Shown one piece after another: positions 6,640 through 15,312 of a DNA stretch of 41,647 nucleotides. How positions within the stretch are numbered: the stretch's first letter is position 1; the number at the start of each line of letters is the position of its first letter. The position numbers and the translations under genes are program-made. The notes beneath the pieces are model-generated. The model was not told the origin of the DNA. It made no database searches and saw only the letters and a program-made list of their open reading frames with translations. This DNA is from an uncultured Pseudoflavonifractor sp. Its GTDB lineage: Bacteria > Bacillota > Clostridia > Oscillospirales > Oscillospiraceae. Where the stretch lies: positions 1-41,647 of the forward strand of contig CANPTT010000020.1 of NCBI GenBank assembly GCA_947577065.1, written 5' to 3'.

Positions 6640-7920
6640 TTACACTTGACGGATCTTGTAGAGAGAGGAGAGGACCAGCCAGTTTTGGGGAAAATCCCGC
6701 ATCAGGTTCCAGTAACCGGCCCCTGAAAGACGGTACTCTGGAATAAGGGAAAGCTTGGCCTGGATGCTCCGGGCGTCCTCGAACCAGACTTCATGGACAG
6801 TGCCGTTCTCATCTGTATAGCGGAACCAGGGAGATTGGGAGACTTCATCATACTGAATGTCAGCCCGGTATTGTCTGGCCAAGGCCACAGCCTGCTGACT
6901 GGAGATCGAAGTGGCCTTGGTTCGCCCTTGAATAAAGGGGAGGGGCCAGTCGTATCCGTAATTGGGAACTCCAAGCCATATTTTACGAGCTGGGATCTCG
7001 GTGAGGGCATATTCCACCACTTGCCGCACGTTGGGAAGAGGAGCCACAGCCATGGGGGGGCCGTAGGTATAGCCCCACTCATATGTCATTAGCAGTACCT
7101 GATTGACGGCGGCGCCAATGGCGGCATAGTCATGGCCCTCGTAGAGCGCGCCCTGTTGGTCAGAGGAGGTCTTGGGGGCCAGAGCGGCAATGACCGGATA
7201 TCCCAAAGGATTTAGGTTTCTGGTGAGGGTGGCAAGAAAGGAGGCATAGGAGGCGGCATCCTCGGGAAATACATATTCAAAATCCACATCCAGGCCCCGG
7301 TAGCCCTTTTCACGAAGGGTAGCGACAATGTTTGCAATAAGCTGCGTCTGAACGGTTTCGTCATTGAGGGCAATATGGGCAAGATCGTTGGAGAATCCCC
7401 CGTCCTGGGTCAGAGTGGACAGATGCATCAGCGGGGCGACCCCGGCATTTCGGGCAGCGGCTAAAAGCCGGGCGTCGTCCAACTGGACTAGACTGCCGGT
7501 AGGGGTAAAACCGTAGGTAAAGGGAGTCAAGTAGGTGAGAAAGGGGAGGGAGGTAGTGAGTATGGTGGAGTCGATATAGGGATACGCATAGGCGTTGACT
7601 TCGATCTCCGGCCCCGGCTCCTGCTGATAGGAAATGACCAAAGTCTGCCCTGGCCAGATGGAGGGACGACCCTCCAAAACCAGATTGTTCTGATAGAGCT
7701 GCCGCAGACTGACTCCATAGCTTCGGGCAATGGAGCTCAATGTTTCGCCGGGGCGGACCGTGTGGATCACCTCAGGAAAGCGGATGACCAGCGCTTGCCC
7801 CGGAACCAGTCGCTCAGGGACCTCTAGACCGTTGTCCAAAGCGATAAGAGAGACCGGGACGCCGTAATCCAAAGCCAGGGAATAGAGCGTGTCGCCAGCC
7901 TTTACAACATGAATGACCAT
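6640..7920 (-). CDS. LysM-GH18 spore peptidoglycan hydrolase (YaaH/SleL-like)
   Basis: A 426-residue protein with two N-terminal LysM domains (about 2-47 and 51-97), each with the GDTL/GETL and PGQ motifs that bind glycan. A GH18 domain follows (about 106-426). The catalytic DVDFE motif is at residues 211-215, with Glu215 as the general acid. This layout matches YaaH/SleL, the N-acetylglucosaminidase that degrades spore cortex during germination. There is no signal peptide, as expected for mother-cell-made spore proteins. It follows the amidase gene by three bases, so the two are one operon. Confidence 0.9.
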   Translation of the reverse strand: MVIHVVKAGDTLYSLALDYGVPVSLIALDNGLEVPERLVPGQALVIRFPEVIHTVRPGETLSSIARSYGVSLRQLYQNNLVLEGRPSIWPGQTLVISYQQEPGPEIEVNAYAYPYIDSTILTTSLPFLTYLTPFTYGFTPTGSLVQLDDARLLAAARNAGVAPLMHLSTLTQDGGFSNDLAHIALNDETVQTQLIANIVATLREKGYRGLDVDFEYVFPEDAASYASFLATLTRNLNPLGYPVIAALAPKTSSDQQGALYEGHDYAAIGAAVNQVLLMTYEWGYTYGPPMAVAPLPNVRQVVEYALTEIPARKIWLGVPNYGYDWPLPFIQGRTKATSISSQQAVALARQYRADIQYDEVSQSPWFRYTDENGTVHEVWFEDARSIQAKLSLIPEYRLSGAGYWNLMRDFPQNWLVLSSLYKIRQV

Positions 7921-7923
7921 AAT

Positions 7924-8664
7924 CTACACCAAGGTCACAAAGTCAGAATTGGCCCAGCCGACGATGCCCTCATAACGCACCACATACCAATTTCGGTATT
8001 GGTTGATGACAGTAAGCCGCGCTCCGTTGGGAGCCTGAGTCACCACATAGGAGGCGGTGTCTGGCTTATCTCGGATGTTCAGGGAACCCCAGTTGACGTC
8101 CACCACCGCGTTTCGATAGGCTCTAGGGGTGAGGAAGGGAACACCGAAATACTCGGTCAGAGATAAAGCGATACTCCGGGCGGCGGTTTCTATATTGTTT
8201 TTGATCCAAACAGCGTCATCCTGGTTGTCGTGATAGCCGAGTTCAATAAATACAGAAGGAGCGGAGGGGCGTTTTACTTCGCCAATGGTGGTGGAAGGTT
8301 CGGCGCGCACATCATTGGGCAGGGGATAGATCGTTTTTAGTCCATCGGCCACCAGTTGAGCCGCGGCCTGCCCCTGGCTGCTGCCGGGATAGTAAAAAAC
8401 GAGAATGCCCCGCCGCTGCCCATATAATCCCTCGGGAGCGGCGTTGGAATGGAGGGCCAGGTGAAGGTCATAGCGTCCGGCATTGGAGGCGCGGATGGAG
8501 GAGGCGGCTGTCATTTGAGGAGTGTTACGGGTGAACCGGATCCCGGAAGCTGTCAGATAGGGTTCCAAAGCATCCGCAAGCTTGTTCATCCACTCCTCTT
8601 CGGTGCCGCCATTTACGTAAAAATTTTTCTCCTGGGTAGAGGGGGAGAGATAAATAATGGGCAT
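7924..8664 (-). CDS. N-acetylmuramoyl-L-alanine amidase with SH3 domain
   Basis: A 246-residue cell-wall amidase (Amidase_3 fold, about 1-180) with a C-terminal bacterial SH3 domain (about 183-246, GSLNIRDKPDTASYVV). The zinc-ligand Glu (GGTEEEW), the HSNA histidine and the late Glu (FIELGYHDN) are visible. The usual first ligand in a GHGG motif is absent: the protein opens YLSPSTQEKN, a pattern I recall from a clostridial and phage subfamily. There is no signal peptide. AAGGAGG precedes the ATG at 8664. Pairing with the LysM-GH18 gene suggests a role in spore or mother-cell wall lysis. Confidence 0.85.
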   Translation of the reverse strand: MPIIYLSPSTQEKNFYVNGGTEEEWMNKLADALEPYLTASGIRFTRNTPQMTAASSIRASNAGRYDLHLALHSNAAPEGLYGQRRGILVFYYPGSSQGQAAAQLVADGLKTIYPLPNDVRAEPSTTIGEVKRPSAPSVFIELGYHDNQDDAVWIKNNIETAARSIALSLTEYFGVPFLTPRAYRNAVVDVNWGSLNIRDKPDTASYVVTQAPNGARLTVINQYRNWYVVRYEGIVGWANSDFVTLV

Positions 8665-8723
8665 AGGGATTCCTCCTTTTGCCTATCCTATGCCGCCGGG
8701 GGGAGAGGAGTGAGGAAATAGGG

Positions 8724-8754
8724 GAATAGGACAACACACCTGGGCCATATCCAT
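8724..8754 (+). promoter_or_regulatory. Possible sporulation-sigma promoter before ylmC-like gene
   Basis: GAATA (8724-8728) and CATATCCAT (8746-8754) are spaced by 17 bases. This resembles SigE/SigF/SigG-type boxes more than sigma-A. It lies about 20 bases before the YlmC-type gene. This is weak evidence from a short match only. Confidence 0.25.
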
Positions 8755-8774
8755 ACAAAAAGGGGGAATGATCC

Positions 8775-9050
8775 ATGGATTCCAGGATCGGAGAACTGCG
8801 GTGCAAAGAGGTCATCAATGTGACGGACGGAAGTCGATACGGCTACGTGGGGGATGCAGAGGTCGATCTGGAAACAGGGCAGATCCAGGCGCTTATCGTA
8901 CCCGGACGGCTACGGCTGCTCGGACTTTTGGGCCGGGAGGAGGAACGGGTCTTCCCGTGGACGGCGGTACGCCGATTTGGGGAGGATATTATTTTAGTGG
9001 AGGATATATCCGCCGGATTTTCCGGAAAAAAGAGACGGCAAAGGGCTTGA
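8775..9050 (+). CDS. YlmC/YmxH-family PRC-barrel sporulation protein
   Basis: A 91-residue protein with one PRC-barrel domain. It has the family opening RIGELRCKEVINVTDGSRYG, an acidic GDAEVDLETGQI strand pair and the PGRLR segment. The family (YlmC/YmxH) is conserved in spore formers and linked to sporulation, with no known biochemical role. The ATG at 8775 follows GGGGG by eight bases. It lies 60 bases before glmS and is divergent from the spore amidase operon. Confidence 0.87.
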   Translation: MDSRIGELRCKEVINVTDGSRYGYVGDAEVDLETGQIQALIVPGRLRLLGLLGREEERVFPWTAVRRFGEDIILVEDISAGFSGKKRRQRA

Positions 9051-9110
9051 CCAACACAGCAGAAATTGTATAATGAGAAAAGAGTAACGTTGCCCCGGGA
9101 GGAACTGACC

Positions 9111-10943
9111 ATGTGTGGAATAGTAGGCTTTATTGGAAAAGAAGAGGCTGCGCCCATCTTGTTGGACGGACTGTCCCGATTGGAATACCGGGGATATGAC
9201 TCGGCGGGATTGGCGGTATACGGCGAAGACAACGGTGTGAGGGTCGTTAAGACCAAGGGACGGCTTCAGGCCCTCTTTGACCTGACCCAGGGGGGCGCGA
9301 CGCTCCATGGTGCGGTAGGGTTGGGGCATACCAGATGGGCTACCCATGGTGAGCCTTCCGACGTCAACTCACATCCCCATGTTTCGGAGCGCGGAAGGTT
9401 TGTGGTCGTCCACAATGGAATCATAGAAAACTATGCAGAGCTGCGAGAGTTCTTGCAGCGAAAGGGTGTTCGCTTTGCCTCTCAGACGGACAGTGAAGTA
9501 GTGGCCCAGCTTCTCGAGTATCATTATAGAGAAGATTTCTTGGAGGCGGTAAGAAAGACGCTGGGGCAGCTTCGCGGGGCCTATGCCCTGGGGATCCTTT
9601 GCGCGGACGCTCCGGACAAGCTGGTGGCAGTGCGGAAGGATAGCCCTCTTGTCCTGGGACATGGGGATGATTTCCAGATGCTGGCCAGCGATGTTACGGC
9701 TGTGATCAAATATACCCGCGAGGTGACATACCTGGACAATGGGGAACTGGCAATAATTACGGCCCAAGGTTTTCAGGTTTATGACAGCTATTTCCAGCCG
9801 GTGGAAAAAGAACGCCACCATGTGGATTGGGAGATCTCGGCGGCGGAAAAGGGCGGCTATGAGCATTTTATGGCAAAGGAGATCATGGAACAGCCGGAGG
9901 CGTTTCGAAAAACGGTATTTCCCCGCATTCGGGATGGCAGAGTGGTGCTGGATGATCTATGCTTTGACAGGGATTACTTAGGGAAGTTGGATAAGATCTA
10001 TATCATAGCCTGTGGCTCTTCATACCATGTGGGGATGGTTGCGAAATATAATTTCGAGCGGCTGCTTCGAAAGCCGGTAGAAGTGGCGCTGGCTTCCGAG
10101 TTTCGTTACAGCGAGCCCATTGTGACAAAAAGTACGCTGGCTTTGGTCATCAGCCAGTCGGGAGAGACGATCGATACGCTTACCGCCATGCGAGAGGCAA
10201 AGAGACTGGGAGCCAGAGTATTGTCTATCGTGAATGTGGTAGGTTCCTCCATTGCTCGGGAGTCGGATGATGTGCTGTATACCTGGGCTGGTCCTGAGAT
10301 CGCGGTGGCGACGACAAAGGCTTATTCTACCCAAATGGCCTTGACCTATCTGATCGCGTTGTATTTTGCGGATCTGATGCAGACGATTTCCCGGGAGGAA
10401 TACTCTGAGGTGGTTTCGGAGCTTTTGCTTGTTCCGACAAAATTGGAACAGATATTGGCACAGAGGGATTCCGTTCAGTATTTTGCCTCCCTCTACTTCA
10501 ATCAGCCCTCCATCTTTTTCATCGGAAGGAACATTGACTATGCCATAGGGTTGGAGGGGTCGTTGAAGCTGAAGGAGATCTCCTATATCCACTCGGAGGC
10601 ATATGCCGCGGGAGAGCTGAAGCACGGGACGATCTCGCTGATAGAGCCGGGAACGCTGGTGGTGGCGCTGGCAAGTTACGGTCCGCTGTTCGAGAAAATG
10701 ATGAGTAATATCGTAGAGGTCAAAAGCCGTGGTGCGGACGTGGTAGGCTTGACGGTGGAGTCGCGAGTGGAAGGCATACATAGAATAGCCGATCATGTGA
10801 TGGAGGTCCCGGATACGCATCCCATGCTTCTGCCAAGCCTGGATGTGGTCCCACTTCAGCTTTTTGCCTATTATATTGCCCTACAGCGCGGGTGCGACAT
10901 TGACAAACCGCGAAACCTGGCAAAATCGGTGACGGTGGAGTAA
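9111..10943 (+). CDS. glmS: Glutamine-fructose-6-phosphate aminotransferase
   Basis: A 610-residue enzyme making glucosamine-6-phosphate from fructose-6-phosphate and glutamine, the first step to cell-wall amino sugars. The mature N-terminus is Cys2 (MCGIVGFIG), the glutamine amidotransferase nucleophile; the RWATHG and HNGIIENY motifs of that domain follow. Two SIS sugar-isomerase domains span about 290-610, and the C-terminus DKPRNLAKSVTVE is intact. The ATG at 9111 follows GGGAGG; longer frames would hide Cys2. Only 60 bases separate it from the previous gene, and no glmS ribozyme is present. Confidence 0.97.
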   Translation: MCGIVGFIGKEEAAPILLDGLSRLEYRGYDSAGLAVYGEDNGVRVVKTKGRLQALFDLTQGGATLHGAVGLGHTRWATHGEPSDVNSHPHVSERGRFVVVHNGIIENYAELREFLQRKGVRFASQTDSEVVAQLLEYHYREDFLEAVRKTLGQLRGAYALGILCADAPDKLVAVRKDSPLVLGHGDDFQMLASDVTAVIKYTREVTYLDNGELAIITAQGFQVYDSYFQPVEKERHHVDWEISAAEKGGYEHFMAKEIMEQPEAFRKTVFPRIRDGRVVLDDLCFDRDYLGKLDKIYIIACGSSYHVGMVAKYNFERLLRKPVEVALASEFRYSEPIVTKSTLALVISQSGETIDTLTAMREAKRLGARVLSIVNVVGSSIARESDDVLYTWAGPEIAVATTKAYSTQMALTYLIALYFADLMQTISREEYSEVVSELLLVPTKLEQILAQRDSVQYFASLYFNQPSIFFIGRNIDYAIGLEGSLKLKEISYIHSEAYAAGELKHGTISLIEPGTLVVALASYGPLFEKMMSNIVEVKSRGADVVGLTVESRVEGIHRIADHVMEVPDTHPMLLPSLDVVPLQLFAYYIALQRGCDIDKPRNLAKSVTVE

Positions 10944-11011
10944 GGAGCGGAAGGCTATACCTGACGGTGGCTAATGATCGGGCCAATTTGAAGGGAAATC
11001 AAAATTTCCTC

Positions 11012-11040
11012 TTGACAGTGTGAGAAAAGCATGGTATCTT
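11012..11040 (+). promoter_or_regulatory. Promoter of reverse rubrerythrin
   Basis: A consensus -35 TTGACA and a -10 TATCTT are separated by 17 bases, about 70 bases before the gene. A short dyad overlaps the -10 region (GTATCTTAAAGATAC, 11034-11048) and could be an operator for a peroxide or redox regulator. Confidence 0.78.
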
Positions 11041-11108
11041 AAAGATACAAACAGGAATTATTACTGTTTAAGAAAATATTTCCATTATTCTGAAGGAGGA
11101 ATTTCAAA

Positions 11109-11651
11109 ATGAAGAAGTGGGTTTGTTCTGTCTGTGGATATGTGCATGAGGGTCCCGAGGCTCCTGAAGCCTGCCCGGTATGTAAGGCTCCTAAGGAGAA
11201 ATTTGTAGAGCAGTCTGGGGAGAAGACTTGGGCTGCCGAGCATGTGGTGGGCGTAGCCAAGGGCGCCCCCGAGGATATCATTGCCGGTCTTCGGGAGAAC
11301 TTTCAGGGGGAGTGCTGCGAGGTAGGCATGTACCTGGCCATGGCCCGTGTGGCCCATCGTGAGGGCTATCCTGAGATTGGTCTCTATTGGGAGAAGGCCG
11401 CCTTTGAAGAGGCTGAGCACGCCGCCAAGTTTGCGGAACTGCTGGGCGAGGTGGTCACTGACTCCACCAAGAAGAATCTCCAGATGCGGGTGGACGCCGA
11501 GAATGGCGCTACCATGGGCAAGACGGAACTTGCGAAGAAGGCCAAGGCTTTGAATCTGGACGCCATTCACGATACCGTCCACGAAATGGCTCGGGACGAG
11601 GCCCGCCACGGAAAGGCGTTTGAGGGTCTGCTGAAGCGGTATTTTGGCTAA
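11109..11651 (+). CDS. Reverse rubrerythrin
   Basis: A 180-residue non-haem iron protein reducing peroxide and oxygen in anaerobes. The rubredoxin-like Cys4 centre is N-terminal (Cys6, Cys9, Cys22, Cys25, with CPVCKAP). The diiron four-helix bundle follows, with Glu/His motifs at [10 protein letters not shown] and [11 protein letters not shown]. This reversed domain order is that of clostridial revRbr, known as a strongly induced oxidative-stress protein. GAAGGAGG precedes the ATG. It has its own promoter and terminator, so it is monocistronic. Its electron donor is not in the window. Confidence 0.95.
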   Translation: MKKWVCSVCGYVHEGPEAPEACPVCKAPKEKFVEQSGEKTWAAEHVVGVAKGAPEDIIAGLRENFQGECCEVGMYLAMARVAHREGYPEIGLYWEKAAFEEAEHAAKFAELLGEVVTDSTKKNLQMRVDAENGATMGKTELAKKAKALNLDAIHDTVHEMARDEARHGKAFEGLLKRYFG

Positions 11652-11670
11652 GCGTTGACTAAGAGAGATA

Positions 11671-11717
11671 CAAACAAAAGAAGGGCGAGGCTTTTAGCCT
11701 CGCCCTTCTTTTGTTTG
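11671..11717. terminator. Bidirectional terminator, 21-bp perfect stem
   Basis: A 21-bp perfect stem (11671-11691 with 11697-11717) has loop TTTTA and arms ending in T-rich sequence on either strand. It serves the reverse rubrerythrin and the convergent rhomboid-like gene. Confidence 0.92.
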
Positions 11718-11721
11718 ATGC

Positions 11722-12585
11722 TCACTGAATGTGTTCGTGATTATTGATGTGTTCCATGCAGTAGCAATAGTATCCGTTGCATTTTGAGCAATATCGAAAC
11801 TCTAGATCGGGATACTCTGTATCTGTTTTGCCACAGACTGCGCATTTGTGAATATAGCCCTTTTTCTCATACGTGGATTTAGCGGCTTTCTTAAAATTCA
11901 CCGTCTGCTGGGAGTGCTGGTGTTGAAAACGTTGTTTGCGATATCCCACAGCTTCCACAAGATCCGCCCAAAAGAAAACAAAAAAGTTAAGGATAGCTAC
12001 CAAGGGAAGAAGCGCGCCCACCCAATATCCAATCAACAGACAGCTGATCACATCCCAGGCGAAGAGGGCTGCATCGACCCAGGCCAACCATTTGACCTTC
12101 ACAGGAAGGATATAGAACAGCAATACCTGCATATCAGGAAAGAGAACGGCAAAGGCGAAGAACATGGACAGATTGATATAGTGCATAGAGGCATAGCCGG
12201 TAATGAGGCCGTATACAATGTTCAGCACCACGCCGCCAAGGTAGAAGACATTGAATCGGGCAACGCCCCATTCCCGCTCCAGCAGATTGCCGATCCAGAA
12301 GTAGAAATAGGCGGAAATAACGACAAAAAAGATACCTGAGCCCTTGAAGAAAAGAAAATCTCCACTTTGGGGTAGAAGGACAAAGGTGACAAGTCGCCAA
12401 ACCTGCCCGTGTAGGATGTCAAAACGGGAGAAGTCCAGCATAGAAGAGATGCTGGCTCCCAGAGTGAAGGTATCCAGCAGATATATCGCCACATTACCGA
12501 TGGCGATATACAGCATCAGGTTGGGAATGCCAAAGTGGGGATGCTCCCGGCAGAACCGATCGATCCATTTTTCTATTGCGCGCAT
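11722..12585 (-). CDS. Rhomboid-like membrane protein with C-terminal zinc ribbon
   Basis: A 287-residue membrane protein. About six helices between residues 20 and 225 follow the rhomboid pattern, including a VWRLVTFVLLP segment and FAVLFPDMQVLLFYILPVKVKWL. The usual GxSG catalytic serine motif is not seen; the matching helix reads INLSMFFAFAV, so it may be an inactive relative. A cytoplasmic tail holds a zinc ribbon (CAVC...CSKC, about 249-270) and ends rich in Cys and His. The ATG at 12585 follows AAGGAGG. It converges on the rubrerythrin gene and is divergent from metK. Confidence 0.72.
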   Translation of the reverse strand: MRAIEKWIDRFCREHPHFGIPNLMLYIAIGNVAIYLLDTFTLGASISSMLDFSRFDILHGQVWRLVTFVLLPQSGDFLFFKGSGIFFVVISAYFYFWIGNLLEREWGVARFNVFYLGGVVLNIVYGLITGYASMHYINLSMFFAFAVLFPDMQVLLFYILPVKVKWLAWVDAALFAWDVISCLLIGYWVGALLPLVAILNFFVFFWADLVEAVGYRKQRFQHQHSQQTVNFKKAAKSTYEKKGYIHKCAVCGKTDTEYPDLEFRYCSKCNGYYCYCMEHINNHEHIQ

Positions 12586-12676
12586 CTCAAAAGACCTCCT
12601 TGGAAAGGACTCCCTAAAATTGTACCCGCTTTTATTAAAAAAGTAAAGAAAGAAAGTATGAATTTTCTTTCGCCCC

Positions 12677-12705
12677 TTGACAAGGAAAACCGACACGGAT
12701 ATAAT
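12677..12705 (+). promoter_or_regulatory. metK promoter, perfect sigma-A consensus
   Basis: TTGACA (12677-12682) and TATAAT (12700-12705) are both perfect and are separated by exactly 17 bases. Transcription would start near 12712, just before the SAM-I aptamer. Confidence 0.93.
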
Positions 12706-12725
12706 AGCGTTACAATTCAATAGCG

Positions 12726-12817
12726 CCTTATCAAGAGTGGTGGAGGGAACGGCCCGATGAAGCCCGGCAACCTGCGTTTGCAAGGTGCCAAGTCCGTCGA
12801 GGAATCGAGAGATGAGG
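12726..12817 (+). promoter_or_regulatory. SAM-I (S-box) riboswitch aptamer
   Basis: The S-box core is clear. P1 pairs CCTTATC with GATGAGG (12726-12732 with 12811-12817). The conserved segments AAGAGTGGTGGAGGGA, GGCCCGATGAAGCC, GGCAACC and AAGGTGCCAA follow in order, and GAGAGATGAGG closes the fold. The family binds S-adenosylmethionine and turns transcription off. Its placement directly before metK, the SAM synthetase, is a classic feedback arrangement. Confidence 0.96.
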
Positions 12818-12830
12818 ATAGGACGTTCCT

Positions 12831-12863
12831 GTGCTCTGTCGATTTCGACAGGGCGCTTTTGTT
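12831..12863 (+). terminator. Expression-platform terminator of the SAM-I riboswitch
   Basis: An 11-bp stem (12831-12841 with 12846-12856, one G-T pair) has an ATTT loop and is followed by TTTTGTTT. A competing hairpin can form from the 3' strand of P1 with the terminator's 5' arm (AGGA/TCCT around CGT at about 12821-12831). SAM binding would hold P1, free the terminator arm and stop transcription before metK. The competition is inferred. Confidence 0.87.
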
Positions 12864-12892
12864 TATGAATGCAAAAGAAAGGATGTATGAAT

Positions 12893-14074
12893 ATGGCAAA
12901 ACGGCTTTTTACCTCTGAATCTGTGACGGAAGGTCACCCGGATAAGGTCTGCGATCAGATCTCCGACGCGGTACTGGACGCGATCCTGGCCAAGGATCCC
13001 GACGCGAGGGTAGCCTGTGAGACCACTGTGACCACCGGGCTTATCCATGTAATGGGAGAGATCACCACCTCCTGCTATGTGGATATCCCGGCCATTGCCC
13101 GGGGTGTGGTGCGGGATATCGGCTATGACCGGGCCAAGTTCGGATTTGACTGCGACACCTGCGCCGTCCTCACCTCCATCGACGAGCAGTCCCCCGATAT
13201 CGCCCTGGGGGTGGACAAATCCCTGGAAGCCAAGTCCGGCGGGGAGGACGGAGAGCTGGAGAACGGCGCCGGGGATCAGGGCATGATGTTCGGCTACGCC
13301 TGCGACGAGACTCCCGAGCTGATGCCCCTTGCCCTCTCCCTGTCCCACAAGCTGTGCCGCCGCCTTGCTCAGGTCCGTAAGGAGGGTCTGGTGGATTACC
13401 TCCGGCCCGACGGCAAGAGCCAGGTCACGGTGGAGTATGACGAGAACGGCAAACCGGTGCGGGTGGATACGGTGGTCCTCTCCACCCAGCACAGCCCCGA
13501 GGCGGAGCTGGATCAGATCCGCCGGGATATGGTGGAACTGGTCATCAAGCCCACCATTCCGGCAGAGCTTTTGGACGAGAATATAAAGATCTACGTGAAC
13601 CCCACCGGTCGTTTTGTGGTGGGCGGTCCTCAGGGGGATTCCGGTCTCACCGGGCGGAAGATCATCGTGGACACATACGGCGGCAGCGCCCCCCACGGCG
13701 GTGGCTGCTTCTCCGGCAAGGACCCCACCAAGGTGGATCGCTCCGCGGCCTATATGGCCCGCTATGTGGCCAAAAACATTGTGGCTGCCGGCCTGGCGAA
13801 AAAGTGCCAGATCGAGCTGGCCTACGCCATCGGGGTGGCCCGTCCGGTGAGCGTGCTCATTGACACCTTTGGAACGGGCGTGATCTCCGACGAGGCCATC
13901 GCTGCCGCGGTGGAGAAGGTCTTTGACCTGCGGCCCACCGCCATCATCCGGGCCCTGGACCTCCGGCGGCCCATCTACCGGCAGACCGCGGCCTATGGCC
14001 ATTTCGGTCGTACCGACGTGGATCTCCCTTGGGAGCACGTCGACAAGGTGGACGCCCTGAAAGCTGCCCTCTGA
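12893..14074 (+). CDS. metK: S-adenosylmethionine synthetase
   Basis: A 393-residue enzyme making SAM from methionine and ATP. Family motifs are present: [12 protein letters not shown] near residue 18, [12 protein letters not shown] in the middle, and the phosphate-binding loop [20 protein letters not shown]. In that loop a Cys takes the place of the more common Ala after GGG. The ATG at 12893 was chosen by its spacing to AAGGA; ATGs at 12869 and 12887 are less well placed. It is controlled by the SAM-I riboswitch and ends at a terminator. Confidence 0.97.
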   Translation: MAKRLFTSESVTEGHPDKVCDQISDAVLDAILAKDPDARVACETTVTTGLIHVMGEITTSCYVDIPAIARGVVRDIGYDRAKFGFDCDTCAVLTSIDEQSPDIALGVDKSLEAKSGGEDGELENGAGDQGMMFGYACDETPELMPLALSLSHKLCRRLAQVRKEGLVDYLRPDGKSQVTVEYDENGKPVRVDTVVLSTQHSPEAELDQIRRDMVELVIKPTIPAELLDENIKIYVNPTGRFVVGGPQGDSGLTGRKIIVDTYGGSAPHGGGCFSGKDPTKVDRSAAYMARYVAKNIVAAGLAKKCQIELAYAIGVARPVSVLIDTFGTGVISDEAIAAAVEKVFDLRPTAIIRALDLRRPIYRQTAAYGHFGRTDVDLPWEHVDKVDALKAAL

Positions 14075-14081
14075 CAAAAAA

Positions 14082-14109
14082 GGAGCCGAGCCCAGATGGG
14101 CTCGGCTCC
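14082..14109. terminator. Bidirectional terminator after metK
   Basis: A 12-bp perfect GC-rich stem (14082-14093 with 14098-14109) has an AGAT loop. The minus strand continues with CCTTTTTTTGTC, which makes a strong terminator for the converging small membrane gene. The plus side has only CTGCTTT. Confidence 0.85.
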
Positions 14110-14114
14110 CTGCT

Positions 14115-14468
14115 TTAGGGGAGGAAGAATGAGAGGAAAAACAAAACAAGAAAAAAGAGCGAGGGAGGGGCCACTAACAGCAGGGTGAAAGGAATGCTGA
14201 ACCGACCAGAGGCCGTTTTTACATCGGCCTGGGGCAGATCCTGGGCGGCGTAGGGCTGCCGCTGGTAGTCCCGGGAGCCCGCCATGTGGTTGATGTTACT
14301 GCCTCCCACCGTGACCAGCAGCTCCGCCAGCAACAGAAGTCCGGAACCCAGGACCGCATAAAAGAAATATCCCGCCGCCGTTCCCCAAATAATGGCGGCG
14401 GCATAAAGGACATAGTAGAGCCCAAACCCGAGGACAGCCCTTTTGCGCGTGTGGAGAAATGCCTTCAT
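14115..14468 (-). CDS. Small membrane protein, unknown
   Basis: I do not recognise the family of this 117-residue protein. It has a basic start (MKAFLHTRKR), two adjacent hydrophobic helices (about 11-58) around a glycine-rich SGLLLLAELLVTVGGS turn, a polar loop (about 60-88) and a third hydrophobic segment at the C-terminus. The ATG at 14468 follows AAAGGAGGG. It lies between metK (convergent) and the XRE-type regulator (divergent). It may be a small inner-membrane protein; nothing shows a substrate. Confidence 0.65.
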   Translation of the reverse strand: MKAFLHTRKRAVLGFGLYYVLYAAAIIWGTAAGYFFYAVLGSGLLLLAELLVTVGGSNINHMAGSRDYQRQPYAAQDLPQADVKTASGRFSIPFTLLLVAPPSLFFLVLFFLSFFLP

Positions 14469-14605
14469 ATAAAGCCCTCCTTTGTCAAAGGCATACATCA
14501 GGTGGGAGAGGAAGTCAAGAAAAACCTTGGAGCGGAGGGCGCAAGGGTGCCTTGCGTGACAAGAAGGTGGGAAAATGATAGGATGCGGGGGAAGGAGGGA
14601 ACGAT

Positions 14606-15256
14606 ATGAACGACATTATGAAAAATATCAAACGTTTGCGCCAAAGGAAGGGCCTGACCCAGGAGGAGCTGGGGTCAAAGCTCCATGTGACCCGCCAGGC
14701 GGTGAGCAACTGGGAGACCGGGAAGAACCAACCGGACATTGAGATTCTGAAGTCTTTGGCAGAGATCCTTGAGGTGGATGTAAACGAGCTGCTCTACGCG
14801 CCGAAGCCGGATATGGATAGGCAAAGGCGGATCATTACGGCGGCGGTGTTCTGTGCCATGGCTGTGGTGGCATGGGTGGGGTATTTCTCCTTCGAGAGGT
14901 GGGCCATTGCATGGCAAGGTAGCCATTATGAACTGAGGCCGGCGATCCTATGTATCTGGGTACTGAAGCCACTGGCCTATGTGCTTACAGGGATTGCCGC
15001 TGCTGCGTTTGCCCGTGTCTGGGTCAATGTCCAGCCTAAGACAAAGTTCTGCCGGGGGATGCTGGACGTAGGGGCTGTGATTTGTCTGATTTATATTTTC
15101 TTTGTGCTGTGGTATTGGTTCGGGTATCAAATTGGGTTCACGATGCCGAAGCAACTTTCTTTCGTTTTGGGGAATTACTGGTGGTCTCGCGGCCAGTGGG
15201 TCTTCCTTATTCCCGGCGTGCTGTTCTTTTTGGGCTGGCCCCGAAAAGCAGGTTGA
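14606..15256 (+). CDS. Membrane-anchored XRE-family regulator
   Basis: A 216-residue protein. The Cro/C1-type helix-turn-helix covers about residues 4-60 (LTQEELGSKLHVTRQAVSNW then PDIEILKSLAEILEVDVNEL). It is followed by four hydrophobic segments (about 75-95, 110-135, 147-170 and 190-212). Such fusions are common in Firmicutes and are thought to sense envelope or membrane state while bound to DNA. GGAGG precedes the ATG. It is upstream of a glycosyltransferase and polymerase pair, which are possible targets, but no operator was identified. Confidence 0.83.
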   Translation: MNDIMKNIKRLRQRKGLTQEELGSKLHVTRQAVSNWETGKNQPDIEILKSLAEILEVDVNELLYAPKPDMDRQRRIITAAVFCAMAVVAWVGYFSFERWAIAWQGSHYELRPAILCIWVLKPLAYVLTGIAAAAFARVWVNVQPKTKFCRGMLDVGAVICLIYIFFVLWYWFGYQIGFTMPKQLSFVLGNYWWSRGQWVFLIPGVLFFLGWPRKAG

Positions 15257-15312
15257 TTTTTCCGCCGCTTTCCTGTAAAATAAGAAGGAATAAAACGGAA
15301 GGGGAGCGGTGG

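Noticed and set aside
9051-9110. Possible glmS ribozyme
   Set aside because: Only 60 bases separate ylmC from glmS, too few for the ribozyme core, and no matching sequence is present.
12863-14149. Long minus-strand open frame opposite metK
   Set aside because: It is a shadow produced by the GC-rich codon use of metK; the plus-strand protein has every MetK motif.
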